Assembly: GCA_965178295.1 (NCBI GenBank)
Contig: CBCXTT010000005.1
Location: forward strand, 124,001 to 188,000
Source: CBCXTT01 sp965178295
GTDB lineage: Bacteria; Pseudomonadota; Alphaproteobacteria; UBA7879
DNA: 64,000 nt
Direction: 5' to 3'
A program made the translations under genes and the position numbers. Positions 55,752 to 64,000 of this stretch are shown piece after piece. The notes under the pieces are model-generated. The model worked only from the letters and a program-made list of their open reading frames with translations, made no database searches and was not told the origin of the DNA. Position 1 is the first letter of the stretch. Each line of letters opens with the position of its first letter.

Positions 55752-57262
55752 ACGCGTTTCTGTATTTTTTTAAATCCTTTTTCTTTACAAAGTTTTGGTT
55801 CGTGAGTATACGTATTGGCGCAAGTGTCTTTTATTATCCTGCTCATGAGTAGGATTTTCATATCATATATTGGGCGCCTTCCTCATACTGTAGGTATCTT
55901 CTTTAGGTATTTTTTCTTCAAAAGGCTGATTGTCCTGTAAGTAAGACAGACCGTAGTGGACAAAAAAGTAGAGTTGTAGAGCTAGTAGCTTCCACATGTA
56001 GAACAAAGAAATCGGCTGCACATACTCTGCAATGTACGTACACCAACTCAACGAACCTTTTGAACGTTCTCAGGCTTTTGATATCATTTTTTGATATCGA
56101 GGAATTGTGCATGAGAGATTGAGTTGGGTCATTTGTCTGTTACTCTTTGTGCAAAGTGTGCTCGATGATATAGGTGTATTGTTCTTGGGACGATTATATA
56201 GGCAGGAAACAGGAGGAGGCGAGGCGCATCATCCTGTTTTTTCGTGTGCGGCAAAAAAATTTAGTGCTGACATATCAACACGTATGCTGAAGCTGATCAT
56301 CCTAACGCTGAGCTAGGGTTTTCAGGTGCAGAAATGGCGGTGTGGCGCACTCTTTGTATGTCGTGCAATAGAAAAGTCGGGCAAATATATTGTATTGCGG
56401 GTGTGAGGACGGTATCGTTGCTGTCATGTCATCAAACGGTGAGGTGTGGATCTACAGATCGACGCAATGCATGCGTTTAAACGTAGTATGCTGAGTCTGC
56501 ACAAAATATTGTTCGTATAGTATAGGCAAGCATAGCTGCCGATGAAAATTATGAGGGTGCAGCAGAAGAGCACAATGATTCATTGAACTATGCCCTCATA
56601 TATTATGCAGAAAAGATACATAGAACATGAAAAACGCAGACCAATCTTGTACGGGATGGTGTAGAGGGAAGAAATATCCTTGGGGAACGGATAGTAGACG
56701 TATGGCCCTCAGTCGTAATTAAAAACATAGAAGCGCTCTCCTGAAATCACCATATAATTGTAATGGACAGTGTTTTCTTCTAACATAGAATGAGCAAAAA
56801 GAGCACTCTCTGTAAGAGAATTTATGTTAAAACACATATCTCCTTCCTGACTGAAAGTATGTTTTGAATTGTGGCAGAGACTTTTGAGATTTCGAGAGGG
56901 TGGTTCGCACAAGCCTCACACGATCCAGTGAGCATTAAAAGATAAAGCCGCCCTCAATGTAACGCTTCTTCAGATAATACGGCAGTCTTTTTCAAGTGGC
57001 GACCATGCAAAAGACACTATGGATAATATAAATTTTTTTTAATCTGACATATTGCTGCACACTGTATGCGCATAAAAATAAATATTTAAATATTGATATA
57101 AAAAAATTTATTTATTTGTATTTGTATATGTTTCCTGAATTTTTCTATTTTTTTTTATTTTTTTCCAATGCATTCCCAATGCTGCCCCATTGCTTCCCAT
57201 GTTATACCATGTTATACCATGTCATACCATGAATATAGGGTGTATCTCCATCTGGGGGTAAG
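55752..57262. other. Gene-poor stretch of about 1.5 kb before the division cluster
   Basis: No gene supported. Protein-like scraps occur (for example NLVRDGVEGRNILGERIVDV near 56640-56710 on the plus strand, and DNQPFEEKIPKEDTYSMRK on the minus strand near 55870-55930), probably relics that I cannot identify. The last 250 bases are very AT-rich and end in a run of phased CCA/CCCA boxes. Confidence 0.55.
57165..57229 (-). promoter_or_regulatory. Probable MraZ operator: seven helically phased TGG boxes
   Basis: On the minus strand TGGTA, TGGTA, TGGTA, TGGGA, TGGGG, TGGGA and TGGAA-type boxes recur. On the plus strand, CCA steps lie at 57165, 57176, 57187, 57197, 57207, 57217 and 57227, that is every 10 or 11 bases. 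MraZ is known to bind direct TGGGN repeats with five-base spacers before its own gene. The position, 34 bases before mraZ, fits. Three boxes (the TTATACCATG units) deviate from TGGGN. Confidence 0.55.
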
Positions 57263-57754
57263 ATGTGGATGACTATGTCTATTTTTCTATCAACATATAT
57301 AAACAAGGTTGATGCGAAGGGCCGGGTGTCTGTTCCCGCAGCTTTTCGTCATGTACTATCGTCAGCCTCTTTTCAAGGTGTTGTTTTATTTAGGTCCTAT
57401 ACATTACAGGCCATCGAGGGCTGTTCTATGGATCGCATGGCTCAAATTAGCCAAAGTGTTGATCGCCTCGATTTGTTTTCAGAGGCTCAAGATGATTTTT
57501 TGGCTACCCTATTTTCGGAGGCGGAGAAATTCCCCTTTGATGGCGATGGACGTATTATGCTTCCTGTATCTTTGAGAGACTGTGGGGGTATCAAGGATCA
57601 AGCAGCATTTGTGGGTCGTGGGGCAACATTTCAAATTTGGGCGCCTAAAATATTTTTAGCACATCAGGAGGTTGCGCGGGAACGCTTACATCAGCGTGGG
57701 GCGACACTAAAGCTGCATGTCGATAATAAAGGAGCGACTGATAGTGTTGTTTAA
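57263..57754 (+). CDS. mraZ: Transcriptional regulator MraZ
   Basis: 163 aa with two SpoVT/AbrB-like halves. The first begins FLSTYINKVDAKGRVSVPAAFR and the second has FPFDGDGRIMLPVSLRDCGG. MraZ represses the dcw cluster by binding repeats upstream of its own gene. The start is ATG 57263 just after GGGGGTAAG; ATG 57275 is also possible. First gene of the division/wall cluster, overlapping rsmH. Confidence 0.94.
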   Translation: MWMTMSIFLSTYINKVDAKGRVSVPAAFRHVLSSASFQGVVLFRSYTLQAIEGCSMDRMAQISQSVDRLDLFSEAQDDFLATLFSEAEKFPFDGDGRIMLPVSLRDCGGIKDQAAFVGRGATFQIWAPKIFLAHQEVARERLHQRGATLKLHVDNKGATDSVV

Positions 57755-58736
57755 AGGTGTATGTACTGATCACCAGCCCGTCATGATATCGCAGGTCATG
57801 GAGGCGCTGTCACCGCATGCTGGTGCAACGTACGTTGATGCAACATTTGGGCGCGGAGGATACAGTCGCGCTTTTCTAGAAGATGCGCCGTGTCATATTG
57901 TGGCCTTTGACAGAGACCCAGAAGCAATCGCTGTTGCGCGAGAGTATGCTGCACATTACAAGGGGCGTTTTATCGGGGTTGGTCGCCCATTCTCAGAAAT
58001 GGTCTCAGGGCTTGCGGACCTAGATGTTTCGGTGGTGGATGGGGTGGTGTTGGATCTAGGTGTTGCGTCGCCTCAGATTGATACACCTACTAGAGGTTTT
58101 TCCTTTCAACATGATGGACCGCTCGATATGCGCATGTCATTAACTGGCCCAACAGCTGCAGACATTATTAATCACTACAGTGAAGAAAAAATTTCGGATA
58201 TTTTATGGACACTAGGTGAGGAGCGCCACGCTCGTCGTATTGCAAAAAAAATCACATTGAGGCGGGAAGATGCCTTTTTTACACGTACGCAGGAATTGGC
58301 AAATCTTGTTCGGGGTGTCTATGGAAGTCATCATAAAAAAGACCCTGCGACAAAAACCTTTCAGGCGTTGCGCATCTATCTGAATGACGAGTTGAACGAG
58401 CTAAAGAAAGGCTTGGAGTGTGCACGCGATATTCTCGCACCAGGTGGGCGTTTAGTGGTCGTTACCTTTCACTCACTGGAAGATCGTATTGTTAAAGCAT
58501 TTTTGCGCCGGCATGGTGAAAAAAAAGCAAATGCATCACGTCATCAGCCTCTTTCTTTAGAGGAAAATGATACAGAGGATCTCTGTTTTCAGCTAGTTAA
58601 TCGGAAAGCGTTAACTCCTCAGGACGAAGAACTCAAACAAAACCCCCGAGCGCGGTCGGCTAAGTTGCGCTGGGCAATAAAAATTGCGGAATACTCAAAC
58701 AGGAGCAAAGGAGATGTTGAAAAGAAAAACTATTAG
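57744..58736 (+). CDS. rsmH: 16S rRNA (cytosine(1402)-N(4))-methyltransferase RsmH
   Basis: 330 aa. SAM-dependent methyltransferase; motif I is YVDATFGRGGYSRAFL, with VVLDLGVASPQIDTPTRGFS, MRMSLTGPTAADIIN and FHSLEDRIVKAFLRR. GTG 57744 has AAGGAG nine bases upstream and overlaps the mraZ end by 11 bases; an ATG at 57717 is also in frame but lacks a site. Conserved second gene of the cluster. Confidence 0.94.
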   Translation: MLFKGVCTDHQPVMISQVMEALSPHAGATYVDATFGRGGYSRAFLEDAPCHIVAFDRDPEAIAVAREYAAHYKGRFIGVGRPFSEMVSGLADLDVSVVDGVVLDLGVASPQIDTPTRGFSFQHDGPLDMRMSLTGPTAADIINHYSEEKISDILWTLGEERHARRIAKKITLRREDAFFTRTQELANLVRGVYGSHHKKDPATKTFQALRIYLNDELNELKKGLECARDILAPGGRLVVVTFHSLEDRIVKAFLRRHGEKKANASRHQPLSLEENDTEDLCFQLVNRKALTPQDEELKQNPRARSAKLRWAIKIAEYSNRSKGDVEKKNY

Positions 58737-59043
58737 ACAGTTTGCAGCACTGACAATATGTTCTGCCATTTTAATGGGTGCACTTGTGTTTCATGTAAAA
58801 TACCAGGTGATTGCGGTGAAGCGCAATTTGTTGCGCGTCAATAGGGCGCTTCTGGAAAATGCGGAAGCCCAGCAAGTCTTAAAGGCTGAGTGGGAATACT
58901 TAAATAAATCTAGCCGATTGAAGAAACTCAACCAGAAGTATGTGGGGCTTCAACCCGTAGAGATGGCTCAAATTGCATCTCTGAGAGATTTTGACAATAC
59001 AGAACGTCACGACATGAAAATTATGCTGGCAAGCTTAAATTGA
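58714..59043 (+). CDS. ftsL: Cell division protein FtsL
   Basis: 109 aa from ATG 58714; an upstream ATG at 58684 is less likely. A basic start, one membrane helix (FAALTICSAILMGALVFHVK) and a leucine/alanine-rich periplasmic coiled coil ending SSRLKKLNQKYVGLQPVEMA, the recognisable alphaproteobacterial FtsL end. It forms the FtsQLB complex. It overlaps rsmH by 23 bases. Assigned by topology and position. Confidence 0.88.
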   Translation: MLKRKTIRQFAALTICSAILMGALVFHVKYQVIAVKRNLLRVNRALLENAEAQQVLKAEWEYLNKSSRLKKLNQKYVGLQPVEMAQIASLRDFDNTERHDMKIMLASLN

Positions 59044-59071
59044 TGTAACAGGGCAAGGATCTGTGTATCAT

Positions 59072-60772
59072 ATGAAAAACATAGGCCGTGTTTCTATTTC
59101 CCCGGCAAGAGTGGCACTGAGACGCATGGACATGACACAGAAAAGATTGTGTTGTGTAGCTTGTGTTGTTGCCTTATGTTTTTTAATTCTGATTGCTCGA
59201 TTGACGTCTGTTATGGTTTTACAACCAACGAATGAGGGTGATACTGTTACTCGAGATATGCCACCTAGTAGGCTTTTTTCTCGCGCCAATATCAGGGATC
59301 GTAATGGTGAGATTCTAGCGACTAACTTACACACAGGCTCTCTTTATGCGAACCCTAAAGAAATTTTGGATGCACAGGAGGCTGCAAAAAAATTACATCA
59401 CATCTTTCAGGATTTATCTCTCAAAGAGTTGCAAAGTAAATTAGCATCTGAACGTTCATTTATTTGGCTTAAACGCCATCTTACCCCTAAGCAACATCAA
59501 GCTATTTATCAAGCAGGTATCCCTGGAGTCTATATTAAAAATGAAGAGCGCCGTTTGTATCCGCATGGCAAAACTACGGGTCATGTTGTGGGATATACAG
59601 ACATTGATATGCTTGGATTGTCTGGTGTTGAAAAGTATTTTAATTCTTCTTTGTCAACAGATGGATCACCTTTGGAGTTGGCTATAGATATTCGTGTTCA
59701 AGACATTGTGCGAGAAGAGTTACAGAAGGGGGTGGAAGAGTTTTCGGCCCTGCATGGTAGTGGTCTCGTAATGGATGTGGAGACAGGTGAGATTATTGCG
59801 ATGGTCGCTTTACCAGACTTTGATCCTCATTATCCCGATAAAAAACGTCTTTTTAACCAAAATACCTTGGGTGTTTATGAAATGGGGTCTACTTTTAAGA
59901 TTTTGACCCTTGCTATGGCCCTTGATTCGGGAAAAATATCTTTATCAGATGGGTATGATACAACATATAATATGAAAATTGGAAAGCATACAATTAAGGA
60001 TCATTATGGCAAGAAACGATGGCTTTCAGTGCCGGAAATTTTTATGTATTCTTCTAATATTGGCACCTCTAAGATGGTTTTAGATATTGGAAAAGAGAAT
60101 CAATATACTTTTTTTAGGCGCATGGGGTTTTTTGAGAAGGTGCCATTTGAATTACCCGAATTAGGTACGCCCATAGTGCCGAGTGAATGGCGCGATATTA
60201 ATGCTATTACTGCGTCTTACGGTTATGGAATTGCTATCAGCCCTCTCCATTTAGCCTCAGCCGTTGCCGCTGTTGTGAATGGCGGTATTTTGCGCCCACC
60301 AACACTATTAAAACAGGAAAAATCACCAGAAGGAACGCGTGTTTTGAAGCGGACGACGTCTGATAAAATGCGCCGACTGTTGCGCACCTCTGTACAGCAC
60401 GGAACATGTCGCAAGTCTGCGGTGAAAGGGTATTTAGTTGGTGCAAAAACAGGCTCAGCCAATCGCAGTTACGGGGCCTCAACACAACGTGGAAAATTGG
60501 GATACCGTAATAAGCATTTTGCATCTGTTGCAGCAGCTTTTCCAATGACAAAACCTCAATACTTATTGTTATTGACATTAGATGAGCCTACAGGTACAAA
60601 AGAAACATTCGGGTTTTCAACAGGCGGCTGGACTGTAGCACCAATTGTGCGCAGAGTGATTCAGCGTATAGGGCCTGCTCTTGATGTAAAGCCTATTGCT
60701 GAAGATACAAGAGAAGTGCAGCTTGCAATGCAGTTGCCACCTGTAAAAAATGACAAACGTTTTATTGGATGA
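59072..60772 (+). CDS. ftsI: Peptidoglycan transpeptidase FtsI (PBP3)
   Basis: 566 aa. A membrane anchor (about residues 28-48) is followed by the pedestal domain (SRANIRDRNGEILATNL, then EERRLYPHGKTTGHVVGYT) and the transpeptidase domain with active-site SxxK (GSTFKILT), SxN (SSNIGTS) and KTG (GAKTGSANRS). It is the septal crosslinking enzyme of the divisome. An in-frame GTG at 59063 is an alternative start. The end overlaps murE by 23 bases. Confidence 0.94.
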   Translation: MKNIGRVSISPARVALRRMDMTQKRLCCVACVVALCFLILIARLTSVMVLQPTNEGDTVTRDMPPSRLFSRANIRDRNGEILATNLHTGSLYANPKEILDAQEAAKKLHHIFQDLSLKELQSKLASERSFIWLKRHLTPKQHQAIYQAGIPGVYIKNEERRLYPHGKTTGHVVGYTDIDMLGLSGVEKYFNSSLSTDGSPLELAIDIRVQDIVREELQKGVEEFSALHGSGLVMDVETGEIIAMVALPDFDPHYPDKKRLFNQNTLGVYEMGSTFKILTLAMALDSGKISLSDGYDTTYNMKIGKHTIKDHYGKKRWLSVPEIFMYSSNIGTSKMVLDIGKENQYTFFRRMGFFEKVPFELPELGTPIVPSEWRDINAITASYGYGIAISPLHLASAVAAVVNGGILRPPTLLKQEKSPEGTRVLKRTTSDKMRRLLRTSVQHGTCRKSAVKGYLVGAKTGSANRSYGASTQRGKLGYRNKHFASVAAAFPMTKPQYLLLLTLDEPTGTKETFGFSTGGWTVAPIVRRVIQRIGPALDVKPIAEDTREVQLAMQLPPVKNDKRFIG

Positions 60773-62222
60773 TATTTTAGCTCTTTTACCTTTCCATCAA
60801 GCTTGGGGCCCCATCAAAGAGCATCAAGTAAAATGTATGAAAATCTGCCTTCATTCCCAGTATGTAGAGTCCGATACCCTATTTGTTGCTGTTCGTGGTG
60901 CACAACATAATGGGGAAGACTATATTCCATCCGCCATCCAACAAGGGGCCAGTATTATTCTTGCTGCACGCGAAGGATGCGCATCATTGCACAGTGATTT
61001 TCCGCATATTGTATTTATTGGCGTTAATGACGTGCGCGCCGCATTATCAAAAATTATCAAGCTATTTTATCCACATCAACCGACACATATTGTTGGTGTA
61101 ACGGGAACAAACGGCAAAACTTCTGTCGCAGAATTTGCTCGACAAATTTGGATGGGCATGGGAATGAAAGCCGCAAGTCTTGGTACTATTGGATGCAACA
61201 TCAATGGCGCCCTCCAAAAAGGGGCGTTGACAACACCAGATCCTATACTGCTGCATCAAACGCTAGAGGATTTATCGAAAGAGCCTATTGACTATGTCGC
61301 AATGGAGGCTTCCAGCCATGGGTTGGATCAGTGTCGACTACACGCGATCGAATTAGCCGCAGTTGGTTTTACGAACTTGTCTCGTGATCACCTAGACTAT
61401 CATAAGACGATGGGGGCTTATTTTGAGGCAAAAAAGAAACTATTTACATGTTTTCCTGGCGCTATTGCTGTTTTGAATGCAGATGTGCCAGAATTTTCCA
61501 CCTTACGCTCTCTGTGTAAAGGCAGGAAAATTATTACGTATGGAAAAAGTGGGGAAACGCTTGAAATTTCTTGTGTCAAAACTGTTTTTGAGGGATTAGA
61601 GATCACTATTCGCGCCGAAAGTGTGCGCCACCAGCTCACCCTTCCTTTGGCTGGGCGCTTTCAACTGGGTAATGTTTTATGTGCCGCCGGACTTGTTTGG
61701 GCCTGTTGTCCTGGGCGACTGCAAGAGATTATAGAGGTGTTGCCTACTTTGCATGCTGTACCTGGGCGTATGGAGCATGTTGTAACATATCGTGGGGCGC
61801 AAATTTATGTGGATTTTGCACATACACCTAATGCGCTAGAGATGGCGTTGATAGCGCTGCGGCATCATAGTGTGCATCGTGTGCATGTTTTGTTTGGGTG
61901 TGGAGGGAATCGTGATCGAGGCAAGCGCTCTGAAATGGGCGCTATTGCGGCCAAACTTGCAGACGATATTATCGTGAGCGATGATAATCCACGATTTGAG
62001 GACCCCGCAAACATTCGCAAAGAAATTATCCAGGGATGTCCACAGGCGTCTAATATCGGCAATAGGGGTGATGCCATTCAAGTTGCTATTCAGAATTTGA
62101 ATCCGGGGGATATCTTGTTAATTGCCGGGAAGGGCAATGAGTCAGGGCAGACAATCGGGGATAAAATTATTCCTTTTCAGGATCGGGAAGAGGCGCTGCG
62201 GTGTGTGAGAAGTATGGTATGA
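60750..62222 (+). CDS. murE: UDP-MurNAc-L-Ala-D-Glu:meso-diaminopimelate ligase
   Basis: 490 aa. The ATP loop is GVTGTNGKTSVAEF and the substrate-specific motif DNPR occurs in SDDNPRFEDP, which indicates meso-diaminopimelate rather than lysine. Also present are MEASSHGLDQCRL, TNLSRDHLDYHKTM and FGCGGNRDRGKR. It adds the third residue of the stem peptide. It overlaps ftsI by 23 bases and murF by four. Confidence 0.95.
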   Translation: MTNVLLDDILALLPFHQAWGPIKEHQVKCMKICLHSQYVESDTLFVAVRGAQHNGEDYIPSAIQQGASIILAAREGCASLHSDFPHIVFIGVNDVRAALSKIIKLFYPHQPTHIVGVTGTNGKTSVAEFARQIWMGMGMKAASLGTIGCNINGALQKGALTTPDPILLHQTLEDLSKEPIDYVAMEASSHGLDQCRLHAIELAAVGFTNLSRDHLDYHKTMGAYFEAKKKLFTCFPGAIAVLNADVPEFSTLRSLCKGRKIITYGKSGETLEISCVKTVFEGLEITIRAESVRHQLTLPLAGRFQLGNVLCAAGLVWACCPGRLQEIIEVLPTLHAVPGRMEHVVTYRGAQIYVDFAHTPNALEMALIALRHHSVHRVHVLFGCGGNRDRGKRSEMGAIAAKLADDIIVSDDNPRFEDPANIRKEIIQGCPQASNIGNRGDAIQVAIQNLNPGDILLIAGKGNESGQTIGDKIIPFQDREEALRCVRSMV

Positions 62223-63604
62223 CACATATGACATATCAAGATATTTTAACTGCAACCGGTGGCGTGTTGCACGGGTCTTCTTTTGTCATTTCCAGCGTGA
62301 GCATTGATACACGTACGATCGACCATGGAGCGCTTTATGTGCCTATTCGTGGAGCAAATTTTGATGGCCATCAGTTTGTCGAGGAGGCCTTTTCTAAAGG
62401 CGCAGCTGCAGCAATTGTTGACAGCAATCCTGAAGCATATGCCGTATTCGGTTCCGTGATTTTAGTTGAATCAACAGAGCGCATTTTGTGGGCGTTAGCA
62501 CAATTTAACCGTGCGCGTTTACAAGCAAAAGTGATAGCCATTACGGGGAGCTCTGGAAAAACCTCTACAAAAGAAATGTTATGGCGCGTCCTAGAGAAGC
62601 AGAGTAAAACATTTGCTAATTCTAGAAGTCTCAACAACCATTGGGGGCTTCCTTTGACGCTTGCGAATTGCCCGATTGATGCGGACTTTGCTATTTTAGA
62701 AATGGGCATGAACAGTATGGGTGAAATTTCACCTATGTCTAAATTAGCCAAACCTGATATTGCTTACATTAATAATATTATGTCCGCCCATGTTGGGCGC
62801 CTAGGCAGTCTAGAAAATATTGCTCGGGCCAAAGTAGAAATTTTTGACGGGTTATCCTCTGAAGGTACTGCAATTATTCATGGAGACAGCCCGTTCCAGG
62901 ACATATTACGAACGGCAGCACAGAGTTTTAAGCTCAAAACTTTTGGGGCAATGGCAGGAAATGATATGTGTCGTGTTTCTGAGTGTACAGTTGATGGAAA
63001 AGCATCTGTTGTTGCATGTATTGATGGTCGGAATATCTCTTATGATTTGAGTGTGTCCGGTGCGCATTATGTCACGAATAGCTTAGGGGTGCTTCTGATT
63101 TGTCACGTACTAGGATATGATCTATCTGTTGTGGCTCAAGACCTAAAATATTTTACTCCAGTATCGGGGCGTGGTAACTGCCTTGACATTGCGTGGGCAG
63201 ATGATACTATCACCATAGTTGATGAGAGTTACAATGCAACTCCCGATGCGGTGAAAGCTTCTTTATCACGCATGGGAGACATGTCGTGTCGAGGACGTCG
63301 TGTTTTTGTTTTGGGCGATATGCTCGAGTTGGGTTCGGCCTCTATCATGGCCCATAAAAACTTGCTTCCAGCGATACAAGACAGTGGAGTGGATGTTTTT
63401 TTTGGCTGCGGAGAAGACACACGACATCTTTTTGAATCTTTGGAAAATACGAAACAAGGTTTCTATGCACCTAAAGCAGATAAACTCGCACCTCACGTTG
63501 TGAGTGCTCTGAAGCCAGGAGATCTCGTGATGATTAAGGGTTCTTTCTCCATGGGCATGAAAAAAATTGTGACGGCTATTATGAAAGCGAGAGGCGCCAC
63601 ATGA
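62219..63604 (+). CDS. murF: UDP-MurNAc-tripeptide:D-alanyl-D-alanine ligase
   Basis: 461 aa. ATP loop AITGSSGKTSTKEML, central EMGMNSMGEISPMSKLAKPD and DESYNATPDAVKASL followed by VFVLGDMLELG. It adds D-Ala-D-Ala to the stem peptide. ATG 62219 overlaps the murE stop (ATGA); ATG 62228 is an alternative. Codons and order are normal for the cluster. Confidence 0.95.
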   Translation: MTHMTYQDILTATGGVLHGSSFVISSVSIDTRTIDHGALYVPIRGANFDGHQFVEEAFSKGAAAAIVDSNPEAYAVFGSVILVESTERILWALAQFNRARLQAKVIAITGSSGKTSTKEMLWRVLEKQSKTFANSRSLNNHWGLPLTLANCPIDADFAILEMGMNSMGEISPMSKLAKPDIAYINNIMSAHVGRLGSLENIARAKVEIFDGLSSEGTAIIHGDSPFQDILRTAAQSFKLKTFGAMAGNDMCRVSECTVDGKASVVACIDGRNISYDLSVSGAHYVTNSLGVLLICHVLGYDLSVVAQDLKYFTPVSGRGNCLDIAWADDTITIVDESYNATPDAVKASLSRMGDMSCRGRRVFVLGDMLELGSASIMAHKNLLPAIQDSGVDVFFGCGEDTRHLFESLENTKQGFYAPKADKLAPHVVSALKPGDLVMIKGSFSMGMKKIVTAIMKARGAT

Positions 63605-64000
63605 TTTATGTATATCTATATTCTTGGTGGCCAGACTTAAATCTTTTACAATACACTACCCTTAGAACGATGGGCGCTTTCCTAACAGCTCTATTCTTTT
63701 GTTTATTTTATGGAAGAAATTTTATTTCGTGGTTGAAGGGCCATCAGGGGGCAGGGCAACCAATTCGATCTGCGGGGCCAGAAAGTCACTTAAAAACAAA
63801 ACAGGGAACGCCGACAATGGGTGGAGTACTCATTTTGAGTGGTTTGCTATGTAGTACACTATTGTGGGGCAATCTTGCAAACCCCTATCTGCTAGTACTA
63901 ATTGGGACAACGGTTTCTTTTAGCTGTATCGGAGTTATGGATGATTATATGAAGCTGACAAAACGTAGCAGTAGCGGTCTTAAAAGTCGTCATAAATTTT
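63601..64000 (+). CDS. mraY: Phospho-MurNAc-pentapeptide transferase MraY (3' end outside window)
   Basis: 133 codons are visible. The start MIYVYLYSWWPDLNLLQYTT is followed by membrane helices, the KTKQGTPTMGGVLIL segment and the catalytic aspartate pair in GVMDDYMKLTKRSSSGL. MraY forms lipid I on undecaprenyl phosphate. ATG 63601 overlaps the murF stop (ATGA). The gene runs past the end of the window. Confidence 0.95.
   Translation, partial: MIYVYLYSWWPDLNLLQYTTLRTMGAFLTALFFCLFYGRNFISWLKGHQGAGQPIRSAGPESHLKTKQGTPTMGGVLILSGLLCSTLLWGNLANPYLLVLIGTTVSFSCIGVMDDYMKLTKRSSSGLKSRHKF

Overview
The window is a stretch of bacterial chromosome, almost certainly from an alphaproteobacterium with a reducing, host-associated lifestyle (a Holosporales-like endosymbiont fits, but I cannot prove the order). 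The evidence is the gene order: ntrY-ntrX, a small SRP RNA directly before dnaX-ybaB-recR, secG-pyrG-kdsA-eno-ftsB-like, plsX after rpmF, hemW-rdgB-rph divergent from hrcA-grpE-dnaK-dnaJ, and an mraZ-rsmH-ftsL-ftsI-murE-murF-mraY division cluster. KdsA and the DNPR motif of MurE point to an LPS-bearing cell with meso-diaminopimelate peptidoglycan. Base composition is moderately AT-rich. Intact housekeeping genes alternate with gene-poor stretches of 0.5-2.4 kb, and at least four genes are visibly broken (fumC, pepA, rdgB and an MFS transporter), so decay is recent and ongoing.

Layout. 1-4.9 kb: end of ntrY, ntrX, a D-amino acid aminotransferase, a YqaA-type membrane protein and xerD. 4.9-9.2 kb: a large exported protein, a 1.6 kb empty stretch and an SDR-type reductase. 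9.3-11.9 kb: ffs, dnaX, ybaB, recR. 12.5-14.6 kb: a 3-hydroxyisobutyryl-CoA hydrolase-like protein, a DMT exporter and a tiny cysteine-rich exported protein. 14.6-17.9 kb: decayed DNA ending in a full-length but shattered fumC. 17.9-19.3 kb: gltX. 20.8-26.5 kb: one giant exported protein (1914 aa), mostly made of 19 copies of a 44-residue two-cysteine repeat and 42 copies of a nine-residue acidic repeat. 27-32.2 kb: a fatty-acid transporter, lipB, tRNA-Ser(GCU), recA and the broken MFS gene. 32.3-37.7 kb: secG, pyrG, kdsA, eno, ftsB-like, prenyl synthase. 37.7-39.8 kb: an accessory cluster with a PAAR-like DUF4280 protein, a membrane-anchored disordered protein and a small exported protein. 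40.2-42 kb: ubiH-like and sodB. 42-44.7 kb: gene-poor. 44.7-50 kb: plsX, rpmF, pepA (broken), hemW, rdgB (broken), rph. 50-55.8 kb: the heat-shock cluster with a CIRCE operator, then nth and rpmG. 57.2-64 kb: the division and cell-wall cluster with a phased-repeat upstream region that looks like an MraZ operator.

How it works together. The housekeeping part covers replication and repair (dnaX, recR, recA, nth, xerD), chaperones under HrcA control, peptidoglycan synthesis and division, and lipid, quinone and lipoyl metabolism. The parts most likely to matter for host interaction are the giant repeat protein, the PAAR-like spike-tip protein and its two neighbours, and several small exported proteins. 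The PAAR-like protein implies a contractile injection apparatus encoded elsewhere in the genome, because no other component is present here.
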